In this document: in pieces, positions 1 through 12,056 of the stretch | Position numbering within the stretch: the first letter of the stretch is position 1 | Layout: each line of letters begins with the position of its first letter | Origin: Turbatrix aceti | Taxonomy: Eukaryota > Nematoda > Chromadorea > Rhabditida > Panagrolaimidae | NCBI GenBank assembly: GCA_963969345.1 | Contig: OZ017770.1 | Coordinates: forward strand, 2,613,246 to 2,677,245 | DNA length: 64,000 nucleotides | Reading direction: 5' to 3' | Position numbers and translations under genes: made by a program | Notes under the pieces: model-generated | Seen by the model: only the letters and a program-made list of their open reading frames with translations | Database searches by the model: none | What the model was told of the DNA's origin: nothing

Positions 1-340
1 TGGGTCAGGTACCCAAAATTTTGGGTCCGTATTGGGTTTTCCGGTCGGGTACCGGAATCTTCAGGTTTGGGTACCCGAAAACCCAGAAAAAACACAAATG
101 GTCTTGAAAATGTCAATTTTCTTACAAAAAATCTTGAAATATTTTACTTTTTTATTCTCAAAACAGCAATGTGCCGATTTCAAACGCGTACAAATGCGAA
201 AATTTAAAATAATGTGAAAATTTTAATTTTTTTTTTAGCACAAAAAATACAGGTTTTGTCAAAAAATTTCGGGTCGGGTCGGGTCGGGCGAGTCGAGTTT
301 TCTTATTGGGTACCCGGAAATTTCGGGTACCCGACAACAA
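1..340. repeat. GGGTACCCG-rich degenerate inverted-repeat block
   Basis: Both ends of this stretch carry copies of the palindrome GGGTACCCG with G/C runs (about 30-90 and 265-340, the latter with a short GGGTC tandem run), separated by AT-rich sequence. The two ends read as imperfect inverted complements, which suggests a small non-autonomous element or a simple-sequence expansion. No target-site duplication is visible because the left end is cut by the window. No gene is supported here. Confidence 0.4.
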
Positions 341-869
341 CAATCTATTTGTTGACGATTCAATAAATAGTGGATTATTTACTGTTTTTCGTACTAGCAC
401 ATGTTTAGATCATTTGATGTATAGCTACCTGCCGGAATTGAACAATTTCGTATCTGATGAGCGGCATGCTGGAGTTCATCTAGCCGTGATCCCAAAGGCT
501 CTAACGATTTCGCGTTGAAGGTGCCCGATGGTGAGGCTTCCCCTGCTTCTTTTGATGTCTTGAAGCTACGTTCACGCCAGCTTCTGTAAACGGAGTCTTC
601 ATTCTCCTTTTCTCATTTCCCCCGTTGAGAACAATAATCATATAAATCATCAACCCAGATATTATTAAACAACGTTTTGTATTTTCATATCTCTAATGCT
701 CATTTTCAACATTACACATTTACTAAACACTTGGCAGCAAAAACACATAGGTAATTTATTATAAAAAAATATAGAAGAAAGCAGTAGGTTAACTCTGTAT
801 AAAAAGCAGTATTTCGTTTAATTAAGCAGTGGCTGACTGAAAGAGTAAATTGAAGATGTCGTTGGTTGT
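341..869. other. 3' flank of the intermediate filament gene
   Basis: No coding exon is supported. The part next to 870 is the likely 3' UTR of the minus-strand intermediate filament gene. The short ORFs here have no splice or family support. Confidence 0.4.
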
Positions 870-3800
870 TCAAGCATTACGCGACAAGAGAGTAGCGCGT
901 TCCTGAAATCCAAATTATTACAATTGCCCAAAATGTATAACTTTGTACCTGATCCTGCAGATTGTACAGGTAGGTTTGGCTGCTACCACCGGCACCAAAG
1001 GAATCGATAGAGTCGGCGACAATAGAGTCAGGAGCACGATGCACAGCACCAGGTGCATTGCGTGCCCAGATTTTGACACTCTGTCCCGGCTTGACGACGA
1101 AGCCTCGAGGGAAGGTGTACACTATGTCGTGGTTGTTAACGACTCGTTTGAGTTTCCATTCCCCGATGGGCTCTTCCTTGTGGCGACTGTTGTTTTTGAT
1201 GACGATAAAGTTGCCATCTTCAGACGCCTCATTAATGCTGATGGTACCCTTGTAGGCAATTTGGTAGGAACCGCGAGAAGATCTAATCTCCGTGCTTTCA
1301 AAATCGCGGAATGCGCTTCCACGACCAACATTTTCGGCATTGATGATGTTGTCGACAAGCTTGCGAACGCCAGCGCGGCTGTCTTCGCCCTCGAGGATCT
1401 TGCGGTATTCCTGAATCTCGTCGTTCAAGCTCTTCTTCGTATCGAGCAAGCCTTGGTATTGCACACGGAGCGTCTGGTGATCGGTCTTGGTACGGTTGAT
1501 CTCCGCATCGCGATCAGACAACTGCGAGGTGTAGATGTTTTCATCATCTCGGATTTCGTTCTCAAGTTGATTCTTTTGCTTTTCAAGCAACGCATTCTGA
1601 AATTGTCATGTTTGAAAAAATTACAAACAAAAGAATGCATACGGCAGATTCCAGGTCGGCGGCGCGTGTGCGAACATCCTGAAGTTCTCGCCGAAGGCGG
1701 GTGATGTTCTCCTTCGTGTATCCGTACTCCAAATGCTTGCGAGTAGACTGGGTGTGGATTTCTTGGACCTTGTGTTTGTACCAAGTCTCCATCTCGACGC
1801 GCTGCACGTTCGTGATTTGGTCGTATTCCGTGCGAATTTCGTTGATGGCAGCAAGCAGCTCGTTCTTGAAGTACTCACGGTTTTCAGCAGTGGAATCGCG
1901 GGAAGCCAGAGCTTGAAGGTTTTGAATATCGTCATCGTGCTTGCGAATAACGAAGCCAATTTCGTCGGTCAACGCTTGAACCTGGTTTTCGTAGTCGATG
2001 CGGAACAACGTTTGTTGCTCCGTATTCTGAAAACAATTATGCAAAAACTGGTAGGAATGCAACATAAACATACCAGGTGCAGGTTCTGAATTTCGTTTCT
2101 CCATGCGTTGTTTTGGCGCTTGATGGCGTTGACCTCGTCCTCAGCGTAGCCGATCTTGCGCTTCAGCAGGTTAACTTCACCGTCAATCTTAGCATGCTTG
2201 GTAATGAGTTCGTCGATGACACCACGATCACGCTTGTGGTCCTCCACCTTAGTGCTGTACTGCGCAGAAAGCTGAGCGATTTGCGTCCTGATCTTTGCGA
2301 TCTCGTCGAGAAGATTTTGGCGATTCTTGTTGCTGTCGATGATGATACGACGGGTTTCGTTGATCTCGAGCTCGTAGATTTTGCTAATGGTCTGCGACTC
2401 CAAACCAGAGTGCTTCTTTAGATGATCGAGGTCATTGAGGAGCTTACGGTTCTGTGCACCCAAGAAGCGGACGTTCTCAATGTAGTGAGCGAGACGATCG
2501 TTGAGGGCCGCTAGCTCAGCCTTGTCGCGTCCCGCATTGGATGCGAATTGGCCGCCGCTGACGCCGCTGGCAACATCGTAGAAGGTATGAATGTTGGAAC
2601 TCATCCTGAAAAGAGAAACTATGTTTAGCGAGAGTATACAGCACGACGTCCTTATGCGCTGTCAATTAGCGAAGACTGATATTACTCGAGCAGTCAAATT
2701 CCTTTGACATGTTGCTATCAGTGTGCACGAGCACACCCCGAAGAATGCTTGCGATATTTTATCTGGAAGGCGCCGTAACGCCACCCAGTTTAATTATGGA
2801 CAACGGACGCTCGCATTTTTTTACCGTACAATCGAACACACTTTTTCTACTTTCACGCAGCTCATTGTCAGTTCTTAAAGTGACTTACGAGTAACTTGAA
2901 AAGTTGGATGCTGCCGGAGTTGCAATAGGTGTTCTGTCACGAACATTAAGGTTGATCTCAGCCTTGGTCGTTGTGGCAGAGGTGTATCGGCCGTGAGAGA
3001 TATTGGGCTAAAAACTCGATCATTCACAGAAACCTGGGATGAATAAATAGGCTTTGTTAGCGGAAAAATTTAAACAATTCGTGCACACGTAGGATCAATT
3101 TTTAAACTTACCCTACTATCTGCTTCGGGGCTCGACATGATAGTTGTGATTGTTGTCTGAAAGCCAATGTGTAAAAACTCGAGAAGACGCCTTAAAAACA
3201 AACAGCAAAACAAACAATTGCAAAGCAATCAAATTCCTAAAAAAAAGCATAATACTATCTCGCTAGAAGGCGCAGTGGTACTATTCACGTAAGCAGGCGC
3301 ATTGTGAGTTGCGGAACTTTGCCCTTTACTGCTATCAGCGGGCATAGGCGTAGAGGTTTACAGGCATAGGCGTAAAGGGAAATCATTAGGCGCCTTGAAG
3401 AGACTTAGTGACTAAGCTGACTGATAGTGATAAACGCAACGCAAAACTACACAAAGCGTCATAAAAGTTGCAACCACTTTGCTTATCGTTGCGCCGATTA
3501 TGTAGAGGGTTGTCGCATAACGGGAATCAATCTGTCAACAAAATGAGGGAGGGGAGAGAATAATTTAGCCTGTTGTTTGTCAAACACATATGCTAATGAG
3601 CATGTAAGCGCTTTGATTTTGTCAGCGTTAAACCGCAACGTAAAGTGTAATAAAATCACACATACCATTTCGGTTTCAATAGGGTCTTCGGCAATAATTG
3701 AGGTGTCCGGATAGGGCGGAGGTATTGGAATAGGCGTCCAAATTACTGAGGCCGGAAGTTCGGGTACCCGTTCGAGAACATCAAGCACAGGCTCTGGCGA

Positions 3801-6800
3801 GGGAGTTCGCACTGGCTCTGGTTCAGGCTCAGGTGTTGACTCTCGCTCTTCCTCAACGATGACTTCAGGTGGCGGCGAAGGCCATTGAGGAATAGACTCA
3901 ATGATGGTTTCATCTTCATGCGAAAACTCATATGTCTCATCGTCGGTAACGGTAGTTGTGATCGTCGTTACGATCTGAGTCGAGGCATCATAGGTGTCAA
4001 AGTAAGTTTCAGTAGATGTATCTCGGGTTACAACAGGCTCTGGCTCAGGCTCTTTTGGTGGTGGAGGCGGTGGTGGCGTGGCGGCGGGGGCGGAGGAGGA
4101 GGAGGTGGGGGCCGAGGAGGCACAACGTCCGGCACCGGGGGATAGGCGTCTGTTCCCGTATCAACAACTTCAATTTTGTCAAGNNNNNNNNNNNNNNNNN
4201 NNNNNNNNNNNNNNNNNNNNNNNNNNNNNNNNNNNNNNNNNNNNNNNNNNNNNNNNNNNNNNNNNNNNNNNNNNNNNNNNNNNNNNNNNNNNNNNNNNNN
4301 NNNNNNNNNNNNNNNNNNNNNNNNNNNNNNNNNNNNNNNNNNNNNNNNNNNNNNNNNNNNNNNNNNNNNNNNNNNNNNNNNNNGCTTCGGGGCTCGACAT
4401 GATAGTTGTGATTGTTGTCTGAAAGCCAATGTGTAAAAACTCGAGAAGACGCCTTAAAAACAAACAGCAAAACAAACAATTGCAAAGCAATCAAATTCCT
4501 AAAAAAAAGCATAATACTATCTCGCTAGAAGGCGCAGTGGTACTATTCACGTAAGCAGGCGCATTGTGAGTTGCGGAACTTTGCCCTTTACTGCTATCAG
4601 CGGGCATAGGCGTAGAGGTTTACAGGCATAGGCGTAAAGGGAAATCATTAGGCGCCTTGAAGAGACTTAGTGACTAAGCTGACTGATAGTGATAAACGCA
4701 ACGCAGAACTACACAAAGCGTCATAAAAGTTGCAACCACTTTGCTTATCGTTGCGCCGATTATGTAGAGGGTTGTCGCATAACGGGAATCAATCTGTCAA
4801 CAAAATGAGGGAGGGGAGAGAATAATTTAGCCTGTTGTTTGTCAAACACATATGCTAATGAGCATGTAAGCGCTTTGATTTTGTCAGCGTTAAACCGCAA
4901 CGTAAAGTGTAATAAAATCACACATACCATTTCGGTTTCAATAGGGTCTTCGGCAATAATTGAGGTGTCCGGATAGGGCGGAGGTATTGGAATAGGCGTC
5001 CAAATTACTGAGGCCGGAAGTTCGGGTACCCGTTCGAGAACATCAAGCACAGGCTCTGGCGAGGGAGTTCGCACTGGCTCTGGTTCAGGCTCAGGTGTTG
5101 ACTCTCGCTCTTCCTCAACGATGACTTCAGGTGGCGGCGAAGGCCATTGAGGAATAGACTCAATGATGGTTTCATCTTCATGCGAAAACTCATATGTCTC
5201 ATCGTCGGTAACGGTAGTTGTGATCGTCGTTACGATCTGAGTCGAGGCATCATAGGTGTCAAAGTAAGTTTCAGTAGATGTATCTCGGGTTACAACAGGC
5301 TCTGGCTCAGGCTCTTTTGGTGGTGGAGGCGGTGGTGGCGGTGGCGGCGGGGGCGGAGGAGGAGGAGGTGGGGGCCGAGGAGGCACAACGTCTGGCACCG
5401 GGGGATAGGCGTCTGTTCCCGTATCAACAACTTCAATTTTGTCAAGCTGAGTCACCGTATCTACTGTTTCTTCCCTGTCAAACTGAGTACCGGTGTCCAC
5501 GGACACAGGGAAGGTTGTCGTGGCCCAAGTCTCCGTGGAAGTGTCCACAGTTTGAGGATATCGTTCGACTACCTGAATTTCCTTTTCAGCCTGCTCAGTT
5601 TCTTCTCTGTGCATGGTGCTCTTCTGGATGAGTTCAGTATAGATTTCCTCGGTTACTTCGTATCGAATGTGTTTTCTATGCTCGTCGAACGACGTACGCG
5701 ATGAACGATCGGGTGAAGGCGTTTGTTGACGCTTTGGAGGTTCTTTAGGTAAAACGATCGGCGGTGGAGGAGGAGGTAGAGGAGGCGGTGCAGGCGGAGG
5801 CGATTTAGGACGACGATGAGGCTCAGCAACTACAGGAGGGGGAACAATTATCGGCGGCGGCGGCGATGGCAACCTGAGGATGACCGGGGGCTCATCGGGC
5901 ACTACAACTGGGGGCGCCGGATAATCCGTAATCGTTTCCTTCTCTACGGGTTGTTCCGGTGGCGAAGACTGTGGGGTGGCCGGCTTTTTGGGAATCCGGC
6001 GATATTCTTCCGTCTCAATTTCAATTGTTTCGATCTTTTCAATTGTGCGCGTCCTCGGTGGTGGCACTGGAACAAAGCTGCCGAACGGTTCAAGATGACG
6101 AAACCGTTTTGAGTTCTTGAGAATTTCAATTTTTTCTTCAAAGGCCCTATCGTGAGGAGGTATGGCTTCATCGAACGATCGGTCATTGACGGGAAATTCT
6201 GTAGGAGAACGTTTTTTCTCGTGAACCGGAAACTGAGTGGTGACTTCGACAATTTCGCTGTACGTTGACATGGGCTTGATGTTTTCTCGAACGACCTGAT
6301 CGGCAACAGGCGCAGGAGGTGGCAGTGGAGGAGGTGAAATTGAGTAATCCGAGGTAGTGTGAGGCGAGTCGTAATCGCTGCTCTTGCGAGACCGGGTGTC
6401 AGACTGCCTTTGAAGTTTGTCAACCTCACTCCGGTAAGACTTGAAATCATACACGTGGGAAAGCTTGCTGTCATGGGTTACAAAAGTCGGAATGGCAACG
6501 CTTTGAGCAGATGTTGTGTCCTTGGTAACGACAGTGGATGGTAAAAGAGGAACGTCGTTTTTCTTTTTTCTGTCAATATCTTTGGGCAAATTGGGAACGC
6601 GCCAATTAGACGCTTGACTCATTGGAGGCCCGGATGAAATATGACGTCGGCGGTGTTCTTCAATTTCCATGCGCTGTTTTTTGGATGACGGAGCATCGAT
6701 GTAGGCAACGCCGTTGTTTTCATCGTCATACCGTGCGTACAGACGAATTCCATCCTCGCGGAAAAAGTTGTTCGATGTCCTTGAATCAGTCCACGGCTTG

Positions 6801-8878
6801 ATCGAGTACGACATTGACTTAACGGCTACGCTTTGAAATTTGTGTTCGTGCACGTTGCGTTGCTCGCTCTGGTGGATTGAGTACGATGACGCGTACTTTT
6901 CTTTGCCACTCTTGGGCTTGGAAGGACGAGGCTTCGACGACTGCGACCTGAAACAAGCAACGATGATTGTGGTAGAAAAAACAAACCAAAAAAAGAATTA
7001 TGCCCCATTTTTTTGACGCGTTGCGGAAAAAAAGTTTTCCTTCTATTGCGCGTTTCCGTATTTGCAAATAAGGCATGGATCAAAGCAAACAATAAGGTAT
7101 TCCGTACTGCAATTCTTTTAAAAGCAAACCGCAAACATGGAAATAGAAAACACGCAGCTCTTGACTTGTGATGAGTTTGAGTACTCTTATGTACAAAAAA
7201 TGCTTACAATGCATACTACTTAACGCTAGCATTTTCCCACTAATTCTCACGACAATGCAAAAAAACGTTAAAAAACAAAAAACATACCTCACAAAAGCTT
7301 CGTCAGAGTAACGTTGTCTTTGTCGATTTTGTTCAGTCTCGAAGTTATCAGAAAACTCATTCTTGCCTCCTTGATAACGTTTCTGGTGCAAATTGGATTC
7401 ACTTGTGTAGTGCGTAGGTTTGTACGACACCAGATGCTCCGCACCTATCTGCATTGAATCATCCGTTGCCGACTTTGCAATTCCGGAGTAATCGACGTAA
7501 AGCGAACCCGCTTTGGGAAGTTTGTTGGTGCGCGCTCCCTGAATATCTAGATGCAGCTGTCCGTTGTTGTTGTTAGTCGCGCCTTTGTATGACAGGTGAA
7601 CCTAAAAAGCATGATGTTGCGTTATCACTACTTGTCTTAACTGTCTGCAGCTGTTAATAACGAGGCAAGGAATAATGCAAGTGTACAACTGACTTCTTGT
7701 ATCATAAAATTGCGATGTCCACGGACGCCGGGAGGAGGGCCAATAGGGGAGAAGAATGGTCGACTTTCTATCATGTCCGATCCTAGGGGACCTACGGGCG
7801 AATAAGTGGCCCGGGATATTGTCATGTAATTGTCGTCGGTTACTTCAATTCCTGCAAAAAATTGTTGAACGCGTTTAAAAATAACGAGGGAGAAAAAAAG
7901 TTTGCATCATGTTTTTTTTGAGGTACGTCGAAAAAAATACATTCCAATTGTTGTTTAAGGATTTAAGGTGCAAAACAAACACAAAAGCAAGGAGAATTAC
8001 AACAATAGCAGGCTAGATAAATAGGTTATTAAAAAAAATTGTTCACAGGTAACAGGTTACAATTTTAGTACAAAACCCTGTGCCTTACCGCCGCCATCAT
8101 GCTGCGAATGCACAACTCGACGCTTCTGTGGATAATGGCTTGGATCCGTACTCGAGAACGTGTGTGCTGTTGTTATTTGTTTGGTCTGAAAAAATATACA
8201 GGAACATCAATTGTTGTACTCATCTTAAAACACAGCAACCACAAAATGCACCGATAACAAAAGACATTTGACTTAGTTCTTTTTTTTCAAAACTGTAGAC
8301 AGCAAACGAAGGTAGTGTTTGTCTCAGTTGACGCAACAACAGATTGAGGATGAATTTTTTTTGTCTTTTGACAAAGGCGCCCTCAACTGTACCAAGTCGA
8401 AATACACACGCATGGTGATTGTTATTTTTTTGGAAACTCATGCATGGTAAACCGGATCGTCACTCAATTGACCGAAGCTATCTGTCTATTACTCGTGGGA
8501 AGCAGAGTGGTGAGAGAAAGAGGAAGGGGAAGGAGAAATAAGGCTCTCTGGATTAAACATGAGTAAAAACTACAATGCGTATTCAGATTCAGAATCTATC
8601 ATTACGTGATTGATCCATATACGTCTTGTTTCACAAAGAAAAAAAAAGAATTATATTCATAAATCAAGCAGTTTTTTTTTCTCACTAGAGCTATCCCTCA
8701 CTACGCACGCCAGTCGCCAGCCAGCAGCCTACCGTCTTGACAATAACAACAAAAAGTCACGGGTAAACAAAAAAAAGCTATCCAAAGTTGGATAAAAAAA
8801 GAAACAATAAGAAACGCCTACCTCGTTTTTTGTGTCAGTAAAAGTAATGAAAAGCGTACACAATTGGTCTTTTTTCAT
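870..8878 (-). CDS. Cytoplasmic intermediate filament protein with long proline-rich head isoform
   Basis: Exons in transcription order: 8878-8822, 8185-8089, 7851-7694, 7601-7288, 6947-4928, 3156-3112, 3007-2889, 2605-2074, 2026-1643, 1596-949, 902-870. All junctions keep phase. The last six exons encode a standard nematode cytoplasmic intermediate filament: short head, coiled-coil rod starting near LNDRLAHYIENVRFL, and a lamin-tail domain. From the ATG at 3138 this gives about 580 aa, the normal family length. The five upstream exons add about 890 residues rich in Pro, Glu and Thr, with polyproline runs and TSTET-like repeats; the exon ending at 4928 joins in frame to the acceptor at 3156. 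The long form would be about 1,468 aa. The junction spans an assembly gap and the first Met (8878) is tentative. Role: structural cytoplasmic filaments; the head function is unknown. Confidence 0.8.
3112..3138 (-). other. Internal start exon for the short intermediate filament isoform
   Basis: An ATG at 3138 lies 18 bases inside the exon whose acceptor is at 3156, and opens a nine-residue coding end (MSSPEADSR) that splices to 3007. Starting here gives a protein of normal length for the family. The same exon start is repeated at 4384-4400 in the duplicated copy, where the gap cuts it. Whether an internal promoter exists cannot be seen from sequence. Confidence 0.5.
3122..4183. repeat. First copy of a 1.06 kb near-perfect duplication next to the gap
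   Basis: Bases 3122-4183 match 4384-5446 with only three differences that I found: A/G at 3444 versus 4706, one base missing near 4076, and C/T at 4130 versus 5393. The copy contains the intermediate filament start exon, the intron, and the 3' part of the proline-rich exon. The missing base breaks the proline-rich frame in this copy. Best read as overlapping contig ends, possibly from two haplotypes. Confidence 0.9.
4184..4383. other. Assembly gap of 200 N
   Basis: Exactly 200 N, a conventional placeholder size. The flanks overlap in sequence, so the true gap is probably zero or negative. Confidence 0.98.
4384..5446. repeat. Second copy of the 1.06 kb duplication
   Basis: This copy keeps the proline-rich reading frame intact and continues beyond 5446 into the rest of that exon, but its other end is cut by the gap inside the intermediate filament start exon. 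Together the two copies make one complete locus. Confidence 0.9.
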
Positions 8879-8881
8879 TGC

Positions 8882-10279
8882 CTGAAACGCATAACAAAAT
8901 TATAACGAATTATGACAATATTTTTAGCGAAAGTGACACTCGATGAGAGAGGGATACATACGAACACAAGCAAATAGTCATGCCAGAGCTCACGATCACG
9001 CAACCGGATCATAATGATGAACACACTCGGAACGCCCGTCCTAAACCACTAAAAAAGGAAATTTTATCCAGAAGTCGCGCTTATCCTCTTGAAATGATTT
9101 TAACGACATTTTTGGTTGACAACGAGTCAGTTTGTATCATGATATGGCAAGAGGGCGTTGAGAGCTGACAACAACCACTCAATACACTAATCCCCCTTGT
9201 TGCCTACCGTGAGTTCGGTATTAGTTAAACAGTGTCGAACAGGCTTTCGGCAAACTCGATACTACTTTTTTTTCGTGAATTAATGCGGCCCAATATTTCA
9301 CCCGACAAACGCGCACTGATTCATGACAATCACTAAGCGTGCCGGTTTTGAAGATATGTTAATACCGTGATACCCGAATATGTTTGGGGTGCACAATACG
9401 CTTTGTTCAAATCAACACACGTGTAAGCAAGAAAAAAACTTCTGCAGGAATACACAGGTGCTTTTGTCGTATTTGCTAACCTCCAGAAAACAAATTCAAA
9501 ATTTCTAAATGTATAACACAAGTGTTTGGGTATTCAGGTATGTATGTATACCGAGATAAAAAAAACTAAAGTTGCGCTTTATTCGAGAAGAGTTATTTGT
9601 CAACCTCTGTTTAGTCAATATCGGATGATAAAAACAACTCATTATCAAGCAAAAAATAGCCCAATGGATTTGCGCCCCTCATTTTTCATAATTGACAGTA
9701 ATAAAATTAAAATGATAGCGTAATAATTAGGGCTGATTAGCGGTCTGGTAGAGTTATTCAATTGAAACGTACATCAAACAGAAACCCCTACGTATGCTGA
9801 AAATATATGGCTTTGCGATTTTTAACCAAGGATTAGGAGAGGCTGGCCAGGACCGTTGGACCCGCGGGGTATTGTTTTGTTCACTCATTGTTCCAAAGAT
9901 GAGCTTTTGAATAGAAAAAATTGCTTACAATGGATATCACAAATATTAATAATACAAAATAGGAACATTCGTAACATCTTGTCTGGCCTCATCGCCTGAA
10001 TCTTTGGTGTAGCATGTTGAGCCATAACCATTTGGAGAGGCTTTGCCTGACCTGCAAAAAACGATATCCTGACCTTTTGTAGTACAGTTCAAGCTTTAAA
10101 TCGCACCCCCATCAACACCTGAACGGCTTCCCCTCCCCTTGGTCCACAATCAGTAAAATGAACGTTAACACGTTTTATTGTAGTCAGAAACAAACACGCT
10201 AATATGATTGACAAAATGAATCATAAACAAAATGCTAATGCACGACATCAAAGACATCTTTTCAACACATGAAGTAAAT
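8882..10279. other. Intergenic region with one weak candidate exon
   Basis: This is the 5' flank of the proline-rich intermediate filament isoform and the 3' flank of the peroxiredoxin gene. On the minus strand near 10048-9899, an acceptor is followed by a short open frame reading MVMAQHATPKIQAM and ending at a TGA just before a second ATG. It is too short and unrecognised to call a gene. Nothing else is supported. Confidence 0.3.
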
Positions 10280-11187
10280 CTACTTGTTAACCTTCGAGAA
10301 GTACTCCTTCGCGTTGGCAGGCTGGATTGCCGGTGCATCTTCTTCCCAATCAGCAGGACAAACTAAAAAAAAGTTAACACAACTATTGTACTGAGTTATG
10401 ACAAATAAACATACCTTCACCGTGCTTTTCAAAGTGCTGCAAAGCCTTGAGAACGCGGAGAGCTTCGTCCACGCTACGGCCGATGGGGAGGTCATTGACG
10501 ACGACATGGCGGATCACACCCTTGGGATCGCTAATGAAAAGTCCACGGTACGAGAGGCCGGACTCTTCCTCCAAAACGCCAAAGCTGCGGGCAATGGTCT
10601 TGGAGAAGTCGGCAAGGACGGGAATCTGAAAAACAAATCCAATTGATTGAAAAACCATAAACAACGTTGGAAAACACGATAAAAAGTTCTGCATACCTTC
10701 ATGTCACCGAGGCCACCCTCGTTACGCGGCGTGTTGACCCAAGCAAGGTGACTAAAGTGAGAATCGCAAGAGCAGGCCACAACGCCGGCATTGAGCTTCT
10801 GGAACTCAGCAGCACGGTCGCTGAAGGCGATGATTTCGGTCGGGCAAACAAAAGTGAAGTCGAGAGGGTAGAAGAACAGGATGAGCCACTTTCCTTCGTA
10901 GTCCTTGTTGCTGATGGTCTTGAATTCACCGTTAACGACAGCAGTCGACTGCAAAGTACATGAGTCTCCAACAACTGTTGCCTGATAACAAATGACTTAC
11001 GCTAAAGGCGGGAACCGGGTTCTTCGGTCCGAGGGCGCGAAGTCCGGTGGACTGAAGGCGGCTACTCATCTGAGCGATGCTGCCGAGACGCTTGATGGCG
11101 ACCGACGAGAAAAGGGTACGCTGAAAACGATTAGTTGCCCATATTAGCCAAAAACAATTAATGAAAACTTACAGCCAAGCTAGCCAT
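10280..11187 (-). CDS. prdx-3: Mitochondrial typical 2-Cys peroxiredoxin (PRDX3-like)
   Basis: Exons 11187-11173, 11120-11001, 10948-10697, 10625-10415, 10362-10280 give 226 aa. It reduces hydrogen peroxide and peroxynitrite with thioredoxin as electron donor. The first 45 residues are rich in Arg, Ser and Leu without acidic residues, a likely mitochondrial presequence. The catalytic core has the peroxidatic Cys in FVCPTE (about residue 80) and the resolving Cys in VCPADW (about 201). The GGLG loop and a C-terminal YF pair are both present, the features linked to sensitivity to over-oxidation in eukaryotic enzymes. The intron at 10949-11000 has a GTAAGT donor and a TTGCAG acceptor; a nearer AG would leave only 19 bases. 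Order, spacing and length all fit the family. Confidence 0.93.
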
Positions 11188-12056
11188 GTTGATTTACGTT
11201 ACCACAACTGAAAAACAAACTTTTACATCGTCAGATGACCAGAAATCACACGACAGGGTTTGAAAAAAAACATCATTGGCCCCGAATAAATGCGCAAATC
11301 GGAGATAATGGTTCACAAGGTGTCGAACGAAAACATAAAGCAAGATTCGAACGACGGGAATGTAAGAAACAAGCTGGAAAACAAAAAAACACGGAGTCCG
11401 AAAACAACAAGTGACCATAGCTGCGAGAGTGATAACTGTTTTTTCTGGAAAAAAACAAGCAACAACAAAAATGCGCTTCGAGACCAAAATGCGCACGCGC
11501 TCAAAAGGGGGTTGGCTATTTTGATCAATCATTTTAGCAAAACTACTGGGATGACAGAATTGTTTACCACACTGCAACAGTCTGCCCGATGATCGTCGTT
11601 TGCTTTCTTGGTCTTTGTCCATTATATCGCTCGTTGTGAACACGAGCTGTGTACGCGTCCTGTCTTCGATAGAGGTTGTCGTGCACGCATGGCGTAGTTA
11701 GTAGCCACGATGACGGGATTCTTTGGTGGTGCTTGAAAAGAAAAAAAAGCTTACTGATTGTACTACCTTCCTCTGTAATCAATGAAGGGATAAGTAAGAT
11801 TAAGGTAAACTTGTGCTATTTTTTTTGTATTGGGGAGTTCAGTATTATGTGCGTTCTTTGATGTGTTCTGTTCGCATTGCCTCCCTCTTTTCATCTCCTC
11901 ATTGATGTTGTCACAATCGGTCCGCCTGCCCCTCAGCCACTACACACGTTAGGCATAAAACGCAATTGTCGGGTTTCAGTTTGTGTTCCGTGCTGTTTTG
12001 AATTTATTTTTGCGTACACTTTAAGTTTATTCTCTTGTTCAGGTTGGCTAACAGCA
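11188..12056. other. Divergent intergenic region, peroxiredoxin / FBPase
   Basis: Holds the promoters of two divergent genes. An acceptor TTGTTCAG ends at 12042, 14 bases before the FBPase ATG, so the FBPase 5' UTR is cis-spliced or is a spliced-leader addition site. ORFs around 11290-11590 are unsupported. Confidence 0.5.

Noticed and set aside
943..1704. 253-aa plus-strand ORF
   Set aside because: It is the antisense shadow of the intermediate filament exon; the minus strand has the rod and lamin-tail domain.
4028..4429. Poly-glycine and poly-proline ORFs across the N gap
   Set aside because: They read through the assembly gap and are artefacts of the truncated first copy.
11290..11643. 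ORFs upstream of FBPase
   Set aside because: Low-complexity, overlapping on several frames, and in the divergent promoter region.
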